From Cloacimonetes bacterium UBA5456 (GTDB lineage Bacteria > Cloacimonadota > Cloacimonadia > Cloacimonadales > Cloacimonadaceae), in assembly GCA_002427325.1 (NCBI GenBank), contig DIQS01000018.1:550-18024 (forward strand): DNA of 17,475 nucleotides, written 5' to 3'. The notes under the pieces were generated by a model. That model did not search any database and had not been told where the DNA came from. It worked only from the letters and a program-made list of their open reading frames with translations. The number at the start of each line of letters is the position of its first letter. The stretch's first letter is position 1. A program made the position numbers and the translations under genes. Shown here in pieces: positions 7,041 through 13,624 of the stretch.

Positions 7041-7503
7041 CTTCCATCTCCCGCATGAGGTTCACCATTTCCACGGCACTGCTTGCTGCGCTGAAGCCTT
7101 TGTTCCCTGCCTTGGTGCCGGCTCTTTCAAATGCTTGATCCACGCTGTCGGTGGTAAGCACGCCGAAGATAACTGGCTTTCTTGATGCCAAAGCGGCTTG
7201 GGCAACACCTTTGCTGACCTCTGCGGAAACATATTCAAAATGGGGAGTAGAGCCGCGGATCACAGCTCCGAGACAGATCACGGCGTCGGTGTTGGGATCA
7301 CTTGCAACCTGTTGCGCCACGAGTGGAATCTCGAATGCACCGGGAACCCAGATAACTGTGATATCTTCGTCCCTTACTTCACTGCGATATAGGCAGTCCA
7401 AAGCACCCTCCAACAGCTTTCCGCTGATGAGCTCGTTAAAACGACTCACCACGATGCTGAAACGATAGCCTTTGGAGACCAAACTTCCTTGAATAACTCT
7501 CAT
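7024..7503 (-). CDS. ribH: 6,7-dimethyl-8-ribityllumazine synthase
   Basis: The 159-residue product shows the lumazine synthase motifs in order: [18 protein letters not shown] (about 19-36), [10 protein letters not shown] (52-61), [15 protein letters not shown] (78-92) and [17 protein letters not shown] followed by GNKG. It condenses 5-amino-6-ribitylamino-uracil with dihydroxybutanone phosphate, the penultimate step of riboflavin synthesis, and normally assembles as a pentamer or a 60-subunit shell. The ATG has a strong AAGGAG site six bases upstream. No other rib gene is in the window, and I see no FMN riboswitch upstream. It is the first gene of the long minus-strand run and has a TTGACA hexamer 34-39 bases before its start. 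Confidence 0.96.
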   Translation of the reverse strand: MRVIQGSLVSKGYRFSIVVSRFNELISGKLLEGALDCLYRSEVRDEDITVIWVPGAFEIPLVAQQVASDPNTDAVICLGAVIRGSTPHFEYVSAEVSKGVAQAALASRKPVIFGVLTTDSVDQAFERAGTKAGNKGFSAASSAVEMVNLMREMEDESKA

Positions 7504-7536
7504 CTATAGCTCCTTAAAATAGCGTTTTTTCATAGA

Positions 7537-7542
7537 TGTCAA
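7537..7542 (-). promoter_or_regulatory. Candidate -35 element of the ribH-led operon
   Basis: A perfect TTGACA lies 34 bases upstream of the ribH ATG. A TATTTT hexamer follows after 15 bases, shorter than the ideal spacer. If used, transcription would start within or just ahead of the ribosome site, so the promoter assignment is tentative. Confidence 0.35.
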
Positions 7543-7633
7543 GATATACAAGTGGGAAAAACGTTCAAGTAAAATCTTTGATTTTGGGATAAGAATAGTA
7601 ATATGGGTGGTAAATGGTGCTGATTATCCGACG

Positions 7634-7670
7634 AAAAAGAGACTGCTCAATGCGAGAAAGCATGCCTCTC
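7634..7670 (-). terminator. Imperfect hairpin plus T5 at the end of the DUF512 gene
   Basis: On the minus strand GAGA and TGCT pair with AGCA and TCTC across a small internal loop, with the stem overlapping the last codons of the DUF512 gene. Five T residues follow at once. The stem is interrupted and the loop is large, so this is only a candidate terminator. Confidence 0.3.
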
Positions 7671-8936
7671 CCAATCCTGCCAAAGCGGGTCAAATACGAG
7701 TATTTCCCGCTTGAGTTCCCCCTGCATCGCATCGAGATTCATATCATCTAATGTGAGTCCCTCAAAGTTGAATATGCTTTGGGGGAGGACGATCACTTCA
7801 TCAGCTTGTGCCCCTGCCTGCGCGATGATATCCTTTGCACAAAGAAGCCCGGCAACCGTGATAGTCTCGCCCAAAAAGTCGTTCCTGATCGCCTGATGCC
7901 TCAGCTTCTTTTCGCCTAAGAGCGCGTTGAGTTCATCCACGATGCCGCTGATATGCCTCTCTGCACTTTGGGAGCATAGTATGAGGTGATCCTTGCCGCT
8001 TTCCTTTAGTTCATCAGCCAGCGCATACTTGTTTTCCGTGAAGTTTTGATATCCCAAACGCAACATGCCTATGCCGTTTTCAAGCTGAGGAAAGTCCTGA
8101 TAGAAGTCATATTCCGGCACATCATATCCTGCCAAAACATAGAATTCATCGGCGGGATAGACGATATCACAGCCATATTGCTTCCTGAAATCCGAGACCA
8201 TATTGAGTAGCTCGCGCGCAGAAGCTTCATCAAAGCCGCGCAACTCACAGAGCCTTTCACGATATTTACTCAGCCCCACAGGCACGATCCCGATGGAGAG
8301 AATATCCAGCTCCTGCTCATGATTCTGTAACTCACAGAGCGACTCCCATAGCTTTTCACCGTCGTTATATCCCGGCACGACAACGAATTGAACGTGAAAA
8401 CTCACCCCGCATTCCGCCAAATCCTGCATGACCTCCAGCGGATCAATAGGATTCACCGAGCGCATCATAGTCTGCCGCAAAACGCGGTCTGTGGTGTGCA
8501 GAGAAACAAAGAGCGGATTGATATCATCTTCACAGATACGATCCAAATCCTCCTCTTTGAGATTGGTCAAAGTGATATAATTCCCATATGTTTGCGAGAG
8601 CAGATAGTCATCGTCTTTAACATAGAGACTGCGCCTCAGATTGGGCGGCATTTGGTCGATAAAACAAAAGATACAATGATTTGAGCACATCCGCGGGCGA
8701 TAGTCCACCTTATCGATTCCCAAAGAACGCCCCCATTCTCGGTGAATGAGGAGGCTTTGCTCTTCCCCATCACCGTCCAAATAGTCAATATTGAGTTCAT
8801 ATTCAGAGCTATATCTTTGCAGTTGCAGGATGTCTTCTATCTCAAAGCCGTTGATGCTCAGGATGACATCGCCCTCTCTCAAGCCGGCTTCATAAGCCTG
8901 CCCAAGATCGTCTAAATATAGTATCTTAAGAGCCAT
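7647..8936 (-). CDS. DUF512 family protein with PDZ-like and radical SAM-like domains
   Basis: The 429-residue product opens with a short PDZ-like segment (AYEAGLREGDVILSINGFEIED, about 14-35). The family signature MCSNHCIFCFIDQMPPNLR follows (Cys 84, 88 and 91, a CxxxCxxC set), then LYVKDDDYLLSQTYGNYITLTN and SLHTTD. The C-terminal half carries the DUF512 region (GIVPVGLSKYRE, YPADEFYVLAG, VAGLLCAKDI, LPQSIFNFEGLTLDDM). The family is common in clostridia and related anaerobes; its reaction is not established, though the Cys set implies an iron-sulfur cluster. The ATG has only a poor ribosome site. An in-frame TGA shortly upstream rules out a much longer protein. It follows the amidase gene by 78 bases, with no terminator seen between them. 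Confidence 0.92.
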   Translation of the reverse strand: MALKILYLDDLGQAYEAGLREGDVILSINGFEIEDILQLQRYSSEYELNIDYLDGDGEEQSLLIHREWGRSLGIDKVDYRPRMCSNHCIFCFIDQMPPNLRRSLYVKDDDYLLSQTYGNYITLTNLKEEDLDRICEDDINPLFVSLHTTDRVLRQTMMRSVNPIDPLEVMQDLAECGVSFHVQFVVVPGYNDGEKLWESLCELQNHEQELDILSIGIVPVGLSKYRERLCELRGFDEASARELLNMVSDFRKQYGCDIVYPADEFYVLAGYDVPEYDFYQDFPQLENGIGMLRLGYQNFTENKYALADELKESGKDHLILCSQSAERHISGIVDELNALLGEKKLRHQAIRNDFLGETITVAGLLCAKDIIAQAGAQADEVIVLPQSIFNFEGLTLDDMNLDAMQGELKREILVFDPLWQDWERHAFSH

Positions 8937-9014
8937 GTCTTTGTTAGATTTCGGTCAGGATAATGAGCATGAAAGCGTCGAGAGTTGCTCCCTTTCTCTT
9001 GCATCCCTCACCCA

Positions 9015-10139
9015 TCACGTGTTGCGTATCCTATCATAGCGATATTTAAAGCGTTTAATCCCCTCAAAGATGGTTCTCGCCAGCCTTTGTTGATAGTCGC
9101 TATCGACGAGTAATCTCTCCTCATCGGGATTGGAGATGAAGCCGAGTTCCACGAGCACAGCCGGCATAAATGCCCCACGCAGGACGTAGAAGTTTGCCTG
9201 CTTCACGCCTCTATCATAAGATTTTGTTCCGGCAACGATGTTTTGCTGTATATTACCGGCGAGCTCATTGCTGCTTTCCAGATGCTCTGTCTGGCTCAGA
9301 TCGCTGAGGATGAAGTCCAGTCCGTCATACTTACTACGCGCTTCCACCCCACCTTCATAGAGATCGACAACCTGGTTTTCCAGAGCTTCCACTGCACGAG
9401 CGTCCGAGGTTACCGCCGTCGAGAGATAATAGGTCTCAGCACCCTTGGAACTTGTGCTTTTAGAAGCATTTGTATGGATGCTGACAAAGAGATTTGCCCT
9501 GTTATCGTTGGCAAACTTCGTCCTATCGCCAAGCGAGACAAATCTATCGTCATTCCTCGTCATGAGTACCTGCAAGCCCAGTTCCTTTTCGAGTAGCACC
9601 TTGAGCTTGAGCGCAACTCCGAGATTGATATCCTTTTCCTGAGCTTTGAGCTTTTTGCCCACTGCTCCCGGGTCTTTTCCTCCATGCCCCGGATCGAGGA
9701 CAATGACATGCACGCCATAGTCTTGCGGGTCTTCGATGCGAAGCATACCCGAGGCAAAACTCACCTTCTGAGGGAAGTGTTGTGGTAAAAGCTCCGTAAA
9801 GAAATTCAGCGGGATATAATACTTCCCGCTTTCGCTAAGCAGCGGGAAATGTGCATTATAAGATTGATTCTTGAAGGTATAATATGAAGCTGAATCGAGG
9901 AAGATAAAGGTCTCGCCATAGAGATGAAAATATAGCCTCTGATCAGCTTTCTCTTGCTTACTGATACATTTAAAGATGGGCGTAAGATCATCAATAGCAA
10001 GATAATCTATGCCATCAATCTTCTTTTCAACAACGGTTTTTCTCCCCGTCTGCCCTTTGATTTGAATATTGAGTCCAAAAGCCGCCGTGACCGCAAGGAT
10101 CATCAGCATGATAAGCATTATATTTCTAATCTTTTTCAT
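9015..10139 (-). CDS. Exported N-acetylmuramoyl-L-alanine amidase (Amidase_3)
   Basis: The 374-residue product starts with a clear signal peptide (KKIRN, then a hydrophobic run, with cleavage likely near residue 22). Residues about 25-138 resemble the copper-amine-oxidase-N-like or stalk domain often placed before cell-wall hydrolases. The catalytic domain runs from about 143 to 365 and keeps the zinc ligands and catalytic acid: DPGHGG (H152), QEKDINL (E168), SIHTNAS (H222) and VELGFISN (E331). It cleaves the bond between N-acetylmuramic acid and L-alanine in peptidoglycan, acting in the periplasm during growth or separation. An insert around 255-300 is in the place where AmiC-type enzymes have an autoinhibitory helix, but I cannot tell whether it plays that role. 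It follows cdd by 15 bases. Confidence 0.94.
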   Translation of the reverse strand: MKKIRNIMLIMLMILAVTAAFGLNIQIKGQTGRKTVVEKKIDGIDYLAIDDLTPIFKCISKQEKADQRLYFHLYGETFIFLDSASYYTFKNQSYNAHFPLLSESGKYYIPLNFFTELLPQHFPQKVSFASGMLRIEDPQDYGVHVIVLDPGHGGKDPGAVGKKLKAQEKDINLGVALKLKVLLEKELGLQVLMTRNDDRFVSLGDRTKFANDNRANLFVSIHTNASKSTSSKGAETYYLSTAVTSDARAVEALENQVVDLYEGGVEARSKYDGLDFILSDLSQTEHLESSNELAGNIQQNIVAGTKSYDRGVKQANFYVLRGAFMPAVLVELGFISNPDEERLLVDSDYQQRLARTIFEGIKRFKYRYDRIRNT

Positions 10140-10154
10140 TCTTATTTCACAGCC

Positions 10155-10538
10155 TCAGAGCGTAAAAGCTCCGGGCAAAAGCTCCCGAATTGTCGTTTTC
10201 ACCGTCTTGTTATGATTGGCATACCAGATAGGAATTTCCGGCGCAAACTCATGGATGACCTGCCTGCAAGCCCCACAGGGAGGGAATATCTTGTCGCTAT
10301 CCACCCAAATGGCGAGCGCAACGATATCCTTCCTGCCTTCGCTGATCGCCTTGAAGATAGCATTGCGTTCAGCGCAGATACTCAGCGAATAACTGGCGTT
10401 TTCCACGTTACATCCGCTGATTATTCGCCCATCAGAGAGCCTCAGCGCACTGCCCACCTTATAGCCGGAATATGGCGCATAAGCCCTTTGAGCCGCGTCT
10501 TTTGCTTCATCAAGAAGAAACTGCATATCCTTTTCCAT
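10155..10538 (-). CDS. cdd: Cytidine deaminase
   Basis: The 127-residue product has the full cytidine deaminase signature: AYAPYSGYKVGSAL, the substrate-binding CNVENASY (43-50), the zinc site CAERNA (C55, with catalytic E57) and PPCGACRQ (C88, C91). It converts cytidine and deoxycytidine to uridine and deoxyuridine in pyrimidine salvage. This is the short tetrameric, three-cysteine type. I chose the ATG at 10536-10538 because it gives the usual family N-terminus and has AGAGGTGGA about ten bases upstream. An in-frame GTG at 10551-10553, right after the upstream stop, and a TTG are alternatives that would add up to five residues. The gene sits between the sodium-pump subunit and the amidase with no functional link that I can see. 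Confidence 0.95.
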   Translation of the reverse strand: MEKDMQFLLDEAKDAAQRAYAPYSGYKVGSALRLSDGRIISGCNVENASYSLSICAERNAIFKAISEGRKDIVALAIWVDSDKIFPPCGACRQVIHEFAPEIPIWYANHNKTVKTTIRELLPGAFTL

Positions 10539-10556
10539 AAAAAGCAAATCCACCTC

Positions 10557-11657
10557 TTAAGCCAAGAGCGAGAGCAATATCCCGCCTGCAATGACGGAGG
10601 CAATCTGCCCGCCCACATTCACGCTCACAGCCGGCATCAAGAGGAAGTTGAAGGGGTCTTCTTTTTGACCCATCTGATGAATAACTCGCGCACTCATGGG
10701 AAAAGCCGAGATGCCACAAGCACCGATCATGGGATTGACCTTTTCTTTCCTAAAGAGGTTGATAAGCTTGGCAAAAAGCACTCCCCCCGCCGTATCAAAG
10801 ACGAAAGCAATCAGCCCTAAAAGCATGATGAAAAGGGTCTCTTTGCGCAGGAATTGCGTGCCCTGCATGGTGCTGGCAATCGTGATCCCCAGCAGGATAG
10901 TGATAATATTGCCCAGTTCATTTTGCGCAGACTTTGAGAGACTATCCAAAACCTTGCATTCGCGAAGCAAGTTCCCAAACATCAGGAAGCCGATCAAAGG
11001 CAAAGACTCAGGCACAAAAAGCCCGGCTATGACAGTGATCGCGATGGGAAAGATGATCTTCACCGTGCGTGAAACCTCGCCATCTTCATAGTCCATGCGG
11101 ATCAGCCGCTCTTTCTTTGTCGTAAGCAACTTAATCACCGGCGGTTGGATGATGGGCACCAGCGCCATATATGAATACGCCGCCACGGAGATGGGTCCCA
11201 AAAGATTGGGAGCAAAGCGATTTGCCACATAGATGGAGGTAGGTCCATCCGCTGCACCGATAATGCCGATAGACGCCGCTTCCTTGATGTCAAATCCCCA
11301 AGCAGCCGCCAGCAGGATGGTCACAAAGATGCCAAATTGAGCAGCAGCCCCAAAAAGCAACATGAAAGGACTCTTTAAGAGTGGCGTGAAGTCGATCATC
11401 GCACCGATGGCGATGAAGATCAAGAGCGGAAAAAGCTCCGTTCTTATCCCCGCATCAAAGAGTATGGTTAGCGGGCCATGCTCTCCAATCGCTGCAGATT
11501 TCGGGATATTTGCCAAAATCGTCCCAAAACCCATAGGCAGGAGCAAGGCAGGCTCATATTTTTTGCGTATGGCGAGCCAGATCAAGATCATCCCGATTAA
11601 GAGCATGATCACGTTCTCTAGCTTAATCGCCTGCAATGATGCTAACATTATGTCCAT
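10557..11657 (-). CDS. oadB: Sodium ion-translocating decarboxylase beta subunit (OadB/GcdB/MmdB type)
   Basis: The 366-residue product is a polytopic membrane protein with roughly ten hydrophobic segments. Conserved blocks of the beta-subunit family are visible: LLLPMGFGTILANIP, FDAGIRTELFPLLIFIAIGAMIDF, GIIGAADGPTSIYVA (containing the conserved Asp, D137), AAYSYMALVPIIQPP, and CGISAFPMSARVI with MPAVSVNVGGQI near the end. In oxaloacetate, methylmalonyl-CoA or glutaconyl-CoA decarboxylases this subunit decarboxylates carboxy-biotin and pumps sodium outward. The ATG at 11655-11657 has GGAG five bases upstream; a longer in-frame start is less likely. No alpha (biotin carboxyltransferase), biotin carrier or gamma subunit gene is in the window, so its partners must be elsewhere. 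Which acid is used cannot be told. Confidence 0.92.
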   Translation of the reverse strand: MDIMLASLQAIKLENVIMLLIGMILIWLAIRKKYEPALLLPMGFGTILANIPKSAAIGEHGPLTILFDAGIRTELFPLLIFIAIGAMIDFTPLLKSPFMLLFGAAAQFGIFVTILLAAAWGFDIKEAASIGIIGAADGPTSIYVANRFAPNLLGPISVAAYSYMALVPIIQPPVIKLLTTKKERLIRMDYEDGEVSRTVKIIFPIAITVIAGLFVPESLPLIGFLMFGNLLRECKVLDSLSKSAQNELGNIITILLGITIASTMQGTQFLRKETLFIMLLGLIAFVFDTAGGVLFAKLINLFRKEKVNPMIGACGISAFPMSARVIHQMGQKEDPFNFLLMPAVSVNVGGQIASVIAGGILLSLLA

Positions 11658-11698
11658 TAAAACTCCAATATTTTGCTTTACACAAGTCATGCAGAAGG

Positions 11699-11800
11699 CT
11701 ACTTTTTGTCAAGCAAGATCGGTTTATGGAGCAAAATAAGTTCCTCGACACCAAAACGGATACAGCAAAAATCACAGCTTTGCTCCCTTGCTTCACACAT
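11699..11800 (-). CDS. Possible 33-codon leader peptide upstream of the sodium-pump gene
   Basis: An ATG at 11798-11800 is preceded closely by AGAAGGAT and opens a 33-codon frame that ends with TAG at 11699-11701, about 40 bases before the OadB-type start. The peptide has three Cys in a row of five residues (CDFCC) and an aliphatic C-terminal half ending LLDKK. I know no family for it. The ribosome site is among the better ones here, but a frame this short can arise by chance. Confidence 0.25.
   Translation of the reverse strand: MCEAREQSCDFCCIRFGVEELILLHKPILLDKK
11707..11712 (-). promoter_or_regulatory. Candidate -35 element for the OadB-type gene
   Basis: A perfect TTGACA lies 50-55 bases before the OadB-type ATG. 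No good -10 follows: the hexamer at a 17-base spacing is TGACTT. The position suits a transcript with a leader of about 20 bases. It overlaps the end of the possible leader ORF. Confidence 0.3.
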
Positions 11801-11981
11801 ATATCCTTCTACTCTTATAAGGGGGACAAACTGCGAAAAAAAGCCCAAAATGCACAACTATTTTTCTCACGATTGCGTAAGTGATTGAAAACTGAAGCCT
11901 GAAATAATTTGCTGATACAGCAAAATCGGAAGCGAATAAATAAGCACCTTCCCCCGCCAAAACCAACACCAAAATAAAGGA

Positions 11982-12002
11982 GCGGCAACAAGATGCTGCC
12001 GC
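11982..12002 (-). terminator. Rho-independent-like terminator after the P-loop NTPase gene
   Basis: GCGGCA (11982-11987) and TGCCGC (11997-12002) form a perfect GC-rich stem with a nine-base loop. On the minus strand it is followed by TCCTTTATTTT. It lies 32 bases past the NTPase stop, the right place to end the tRNA-HAD-NTPase unit. The T-tract is interrupted. Confidence 0.5.
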
Positions 12003-12034
12003 CCAATTAGTTTAATCGTATAACCGGATAGCCT

Positions 12035-12721
12035 TTATATCCCCTTCATCACCAGAGCTTCCCAAGGCTTGCGCAAGGTATAGCCCATAACAAGGCGTTT
12101 CTTGCCCAAGAGTCCATCCGGCACTCTATCCTCATAAGCATCCAAAACCGTATAGGTTTCAAAGGCCAAACCCAGTTCGGAAGCCACTTCTTCACAGACC
12201 TTGATCCCATTTTCAACTAATTCCCGATCAGTATATTCCATGAGATTTGTATTGCAAACCAGCTCGCTAATCTTCAGTTTTGACGCACTTTGCAGCATAT
12301 CTATCATCGCGATAATCTCATCCTTATTAGTGGTAAAAGGACGCGAAGTGTTCACCACCAAGCGCATCGTATATCCGCGCGCATTAATGCTATCCACAAA
12401 TCTACCCAAGGTGCGACAGCCGGCAGGATCTCCCCCGACGTCGAGAATCACGGTCTTACCTTCATTTTGGATAGCGCCTTGAATACGTGGCGAGATCATG
12501 GGCAAATCTGCATGTGAGAACTGCCCTTCCGGAGCGATGAGTTCAATGCCTTCTTTTTCAAAATCGTCGCGCACATCTCGTGAGCGGAAATATGGATTTA
12601 CGACGTCTAAATCCGCCAAAGACACCACCCTGCCTTCCTCTTTGAGGGAGCGCGCAAGGCTGATGCTATATTCGCTTTTACCGCTGCCATAGGCACCGAT
12701 GATTATATATAATTCATTCAT
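12035..12721 (-). CDS. P-loop NTPase of the MinD/CobB-like class, function unknown
   Basis: The 228-residue product has a Walker A motif near its start, GAYGSGKSE (9-17). A DLDVVNPYFRSRDV segment follows (37-50), placed like the switch region of SIMIBI-class ATPases. The strand VILDVGGDPAGCRTLG (91-106) is the Walker B-like element. The C-terminal half contains LRLVVNTSRPF-like and ISELVCNTNL strands, the latter in the place of a nucleotide-specificity motif. It is soluble, with no membrane segment. SIMIBI NTPases often load cofactors or position complexes, but I cannot assign a client. It overlaps the HAD gene by four bases (ATGA), so the two are translated together. A hairpin follows the stop, making this the last gene of its unit. 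Confidence 0.8.
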   Translation of the reverse strand: MNELYIIIGAYGSGKSEYSISLARSLKEEGRVVSLADLDVVNPYFRSRDVRDDFEKEGIELIAPEGQFSHADLPMISPRIQGAIQNEGKTVILDVGGDPAGCRTLGRFVDSINARGYTMRLVVNTSRPFTTNKDEIIAMIDMLQSASKLKISELVCNTNLMEYTDRELVENGIKVCEEVASELGLAFETYTVLDAYEDRVPDGLLGKKRLVMGYTLRKPWEALVMKGI

Positions 12722-13386
12722 AATTTAACTCTCTTTTTCATCTGTTCATATAAACAAATATAGTCCAAACAATAGTCATCGGCAAGTTCTCTGATCTTTT
12801 CCTCATCGCGGACGCTATCGCCATCCCAGATGCCATAGGTATATATCCCCGCAGCTTTTGCAGCCATTACCCCGCTGAGAGTATCCTCGATTGCGATGGT
12901 GCGCGCGGCATCAGATTTTAGCCCTTCCAAACAATATAAATATATATCCGGATAGGGTTTACCCTTTGTGATCTTACAGCCCGTGGAAGCAAAGTCAAAA
13001 AGCTCCCAGACCCCGTTTCTTTTCAAGACGCTTTCTGCAAGCTCATAAGAATTGCTGGTCGCCAGCCCGAGTTTGTGTGACGAGCCTTTGATAGCCTTGA
13101 GCAGGGGCTCGGCATCGTCTTTCAAGCCAATCGTATTCCGGTAGTGAAAGCCCACGAGGTCAGTCCATTCCTGCATGATTTGATAGACATTTTCTCTTAG
13201 GGAAAAGCGTTTTTTGAAATACTGTGCAGTTTGGATAAAGCTATTTCCACCGGGGATATGATCAAAGAGGTCTTCCGGCACTTCGATTCCGCGGGAGCTG
13301 AGGAAATCTTGATCCACCTGCCGCCACAGCCCCATAGAATCTATCAAAGTACCATCGAGGTCAAATATTATCGTATCTATATTCAT
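12718..13386 (-). CDS. HAD-superfamily phosphatase, subfamily IA
   Basis: The 222-residue product has the four HAD motifs: FDLDGT (nucleophile D9, acid/base D11), LATSN (about 108-112), KGKPYPD (K143) and IEDTLSG (D168). A helical cap between residues 15 and 90 places it in subfamily IA with beta-phosphoglucomutase-like and phosphoglycolate phosphatase-like proteins. The substrate is not predictable; small sugar phosphates are typical. The start is fixed, because the DLDGT motif lies only nine residues in. Yet the ATG is preceded by seven T residues and then the CCA end of the tRNA-Gly, so there is no Shine-Dalgarno sequence. It overlaps the NTPase gene by ATGA, and the pair probably shares the tRNA transcript. 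Confidence 0.9.
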   Translation of the reverse strand: MNIDTIIFDLDGTLIDSMGLWRQVDQDFLSSRGIEVPEDLFDHIPGGNSFIQTAQYFKKRFSLRENVYQIMQEWTDLVGFHYRNTIGLKDDAEPLLKAIKGSSHKLGLATSNSYELAESVLKRNGVWELFDFASTGCKITKGKPYPDIYLYCLEGLKSDAARTIAIEDTLSGVMAAKAAGIYTYGIWDGDSVRDEEKIRELADDYCLDYICLYEQMKKRVKL

Positions 13387-13393
13387 AAAAAAA

Positions 13394-13468
13394 TGGAGCG
13401 GGAAACGGGGGTCGAACCCGCGACATCTACCTTGGCAAGGTGGCGCTCTACCACTGAGCTATTCCCGC
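13394..13468 (-). tRNA. tRNA-Gly (anticodon GCC)
   Basis: The 75-base cloverleaf includes an encoded CCA. The acceptor arms GCGGGAA and TTCCCGC pair fully. The D stem is GCTC/GAGC, the anticodon loop is TTGCCAA with anticodon GCC, and the T arm is GCGGG TTCGACC CCCGT. The anticodon stem CCACC/GGTAG has one C-A mismatch at its second pair (positions 28 and 42), which is unusual but not fatal. The 3' end is followed by seven T residues and then directly by the HAD start codon. Confidence 0.96.
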
Positions 13469-13511
13469 CCTTACTATCGTGAAATAACCAAAAGCCATAA
13501 AGCCGTTTTTT

Positions 13512-13517
13512 TGTCAA
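13512..13517 (-). promoter_or_regulatory. Candidate -35 element of the tRNA-Gly unit
   Basis: A perfect TTGACA lies 44-49 bases upstream of the tRNA 5' end, a normal distance for a tRNA promoter with a short leader. The expected -10 position at a 17-base spacing reads CTTTTG, a poor match, so only the -35 is supported. Confidence 0.4.
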
Positions 13518-13578
13518 TATAAAAATGTTTTCACAAGCGCGCACAAGAAATAATAATGAGCCCATCGTAGCTGTTTAC

Positions 13579-13606
13579 TTGACAAAAGCTCCCACCCTGA
13601 TATAGA
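13579..13606 (+). promoter_or_regulatory. Sigma70-type promoter of the umuC operon
   Basis: TTGACA (13579-13584) and TATAGA (13601-13606) are separated by 16 bases. The predicted start near 13613 leaves a leader of only about a dozen bases ahead of umuC, just covering the AAGGGAG ribosome site at 13613-13619. The -35 is embedded in an imperfect dyad running from AGCTGTTT to AAAAGCT (13569-13590), a possible operator. Confidence 0.65.
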
Positions 13607-13624
13607 TGGCGCAAGGGAGAAAAG

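Larger units (their letters stand above)
11658..12034. other. 377-base intergenic region between the NTPase and OadB-type genes
   Basis: Reading the minus strand, this spacer holds in order a terminator-like hairpin (11982-12002), a 7-bp perfect stem (TTTGCTG with CAGCAAA, 11908-11924), the palindrome CTTATAAG (11814-11821), a possible 33-codon ORF, and a TTGACA hexamer. The 12-mer GATACAGCAAAA occurs twice, at 11759-11770 and 11914-11925. The longer frames readable here on either strand have no family resemblance, so I treat it as regulatory or non-coding. Confidence 0.6.

Noticed and set aside
7504..7646. FMN riboswitch upstream of ribH
   Set aside because: The conserved riboswitch core sequences are absent and the spacer of 143 bases shows no matching multi-helix layout.
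9954..10820. Plus-strand 288-codon open frame opposite the amidase, cdd and the sodium-pump gene
   Set aside because: It spans three well-supported genes on the other strand and shows no recognisable domain.
13560..13612. LexA/SOS box before umuC
   Set aside because: Neither CTGT-N8-ACAG nor GAAC-N4-GTTC is present; the nearest match has the wrong spacing.
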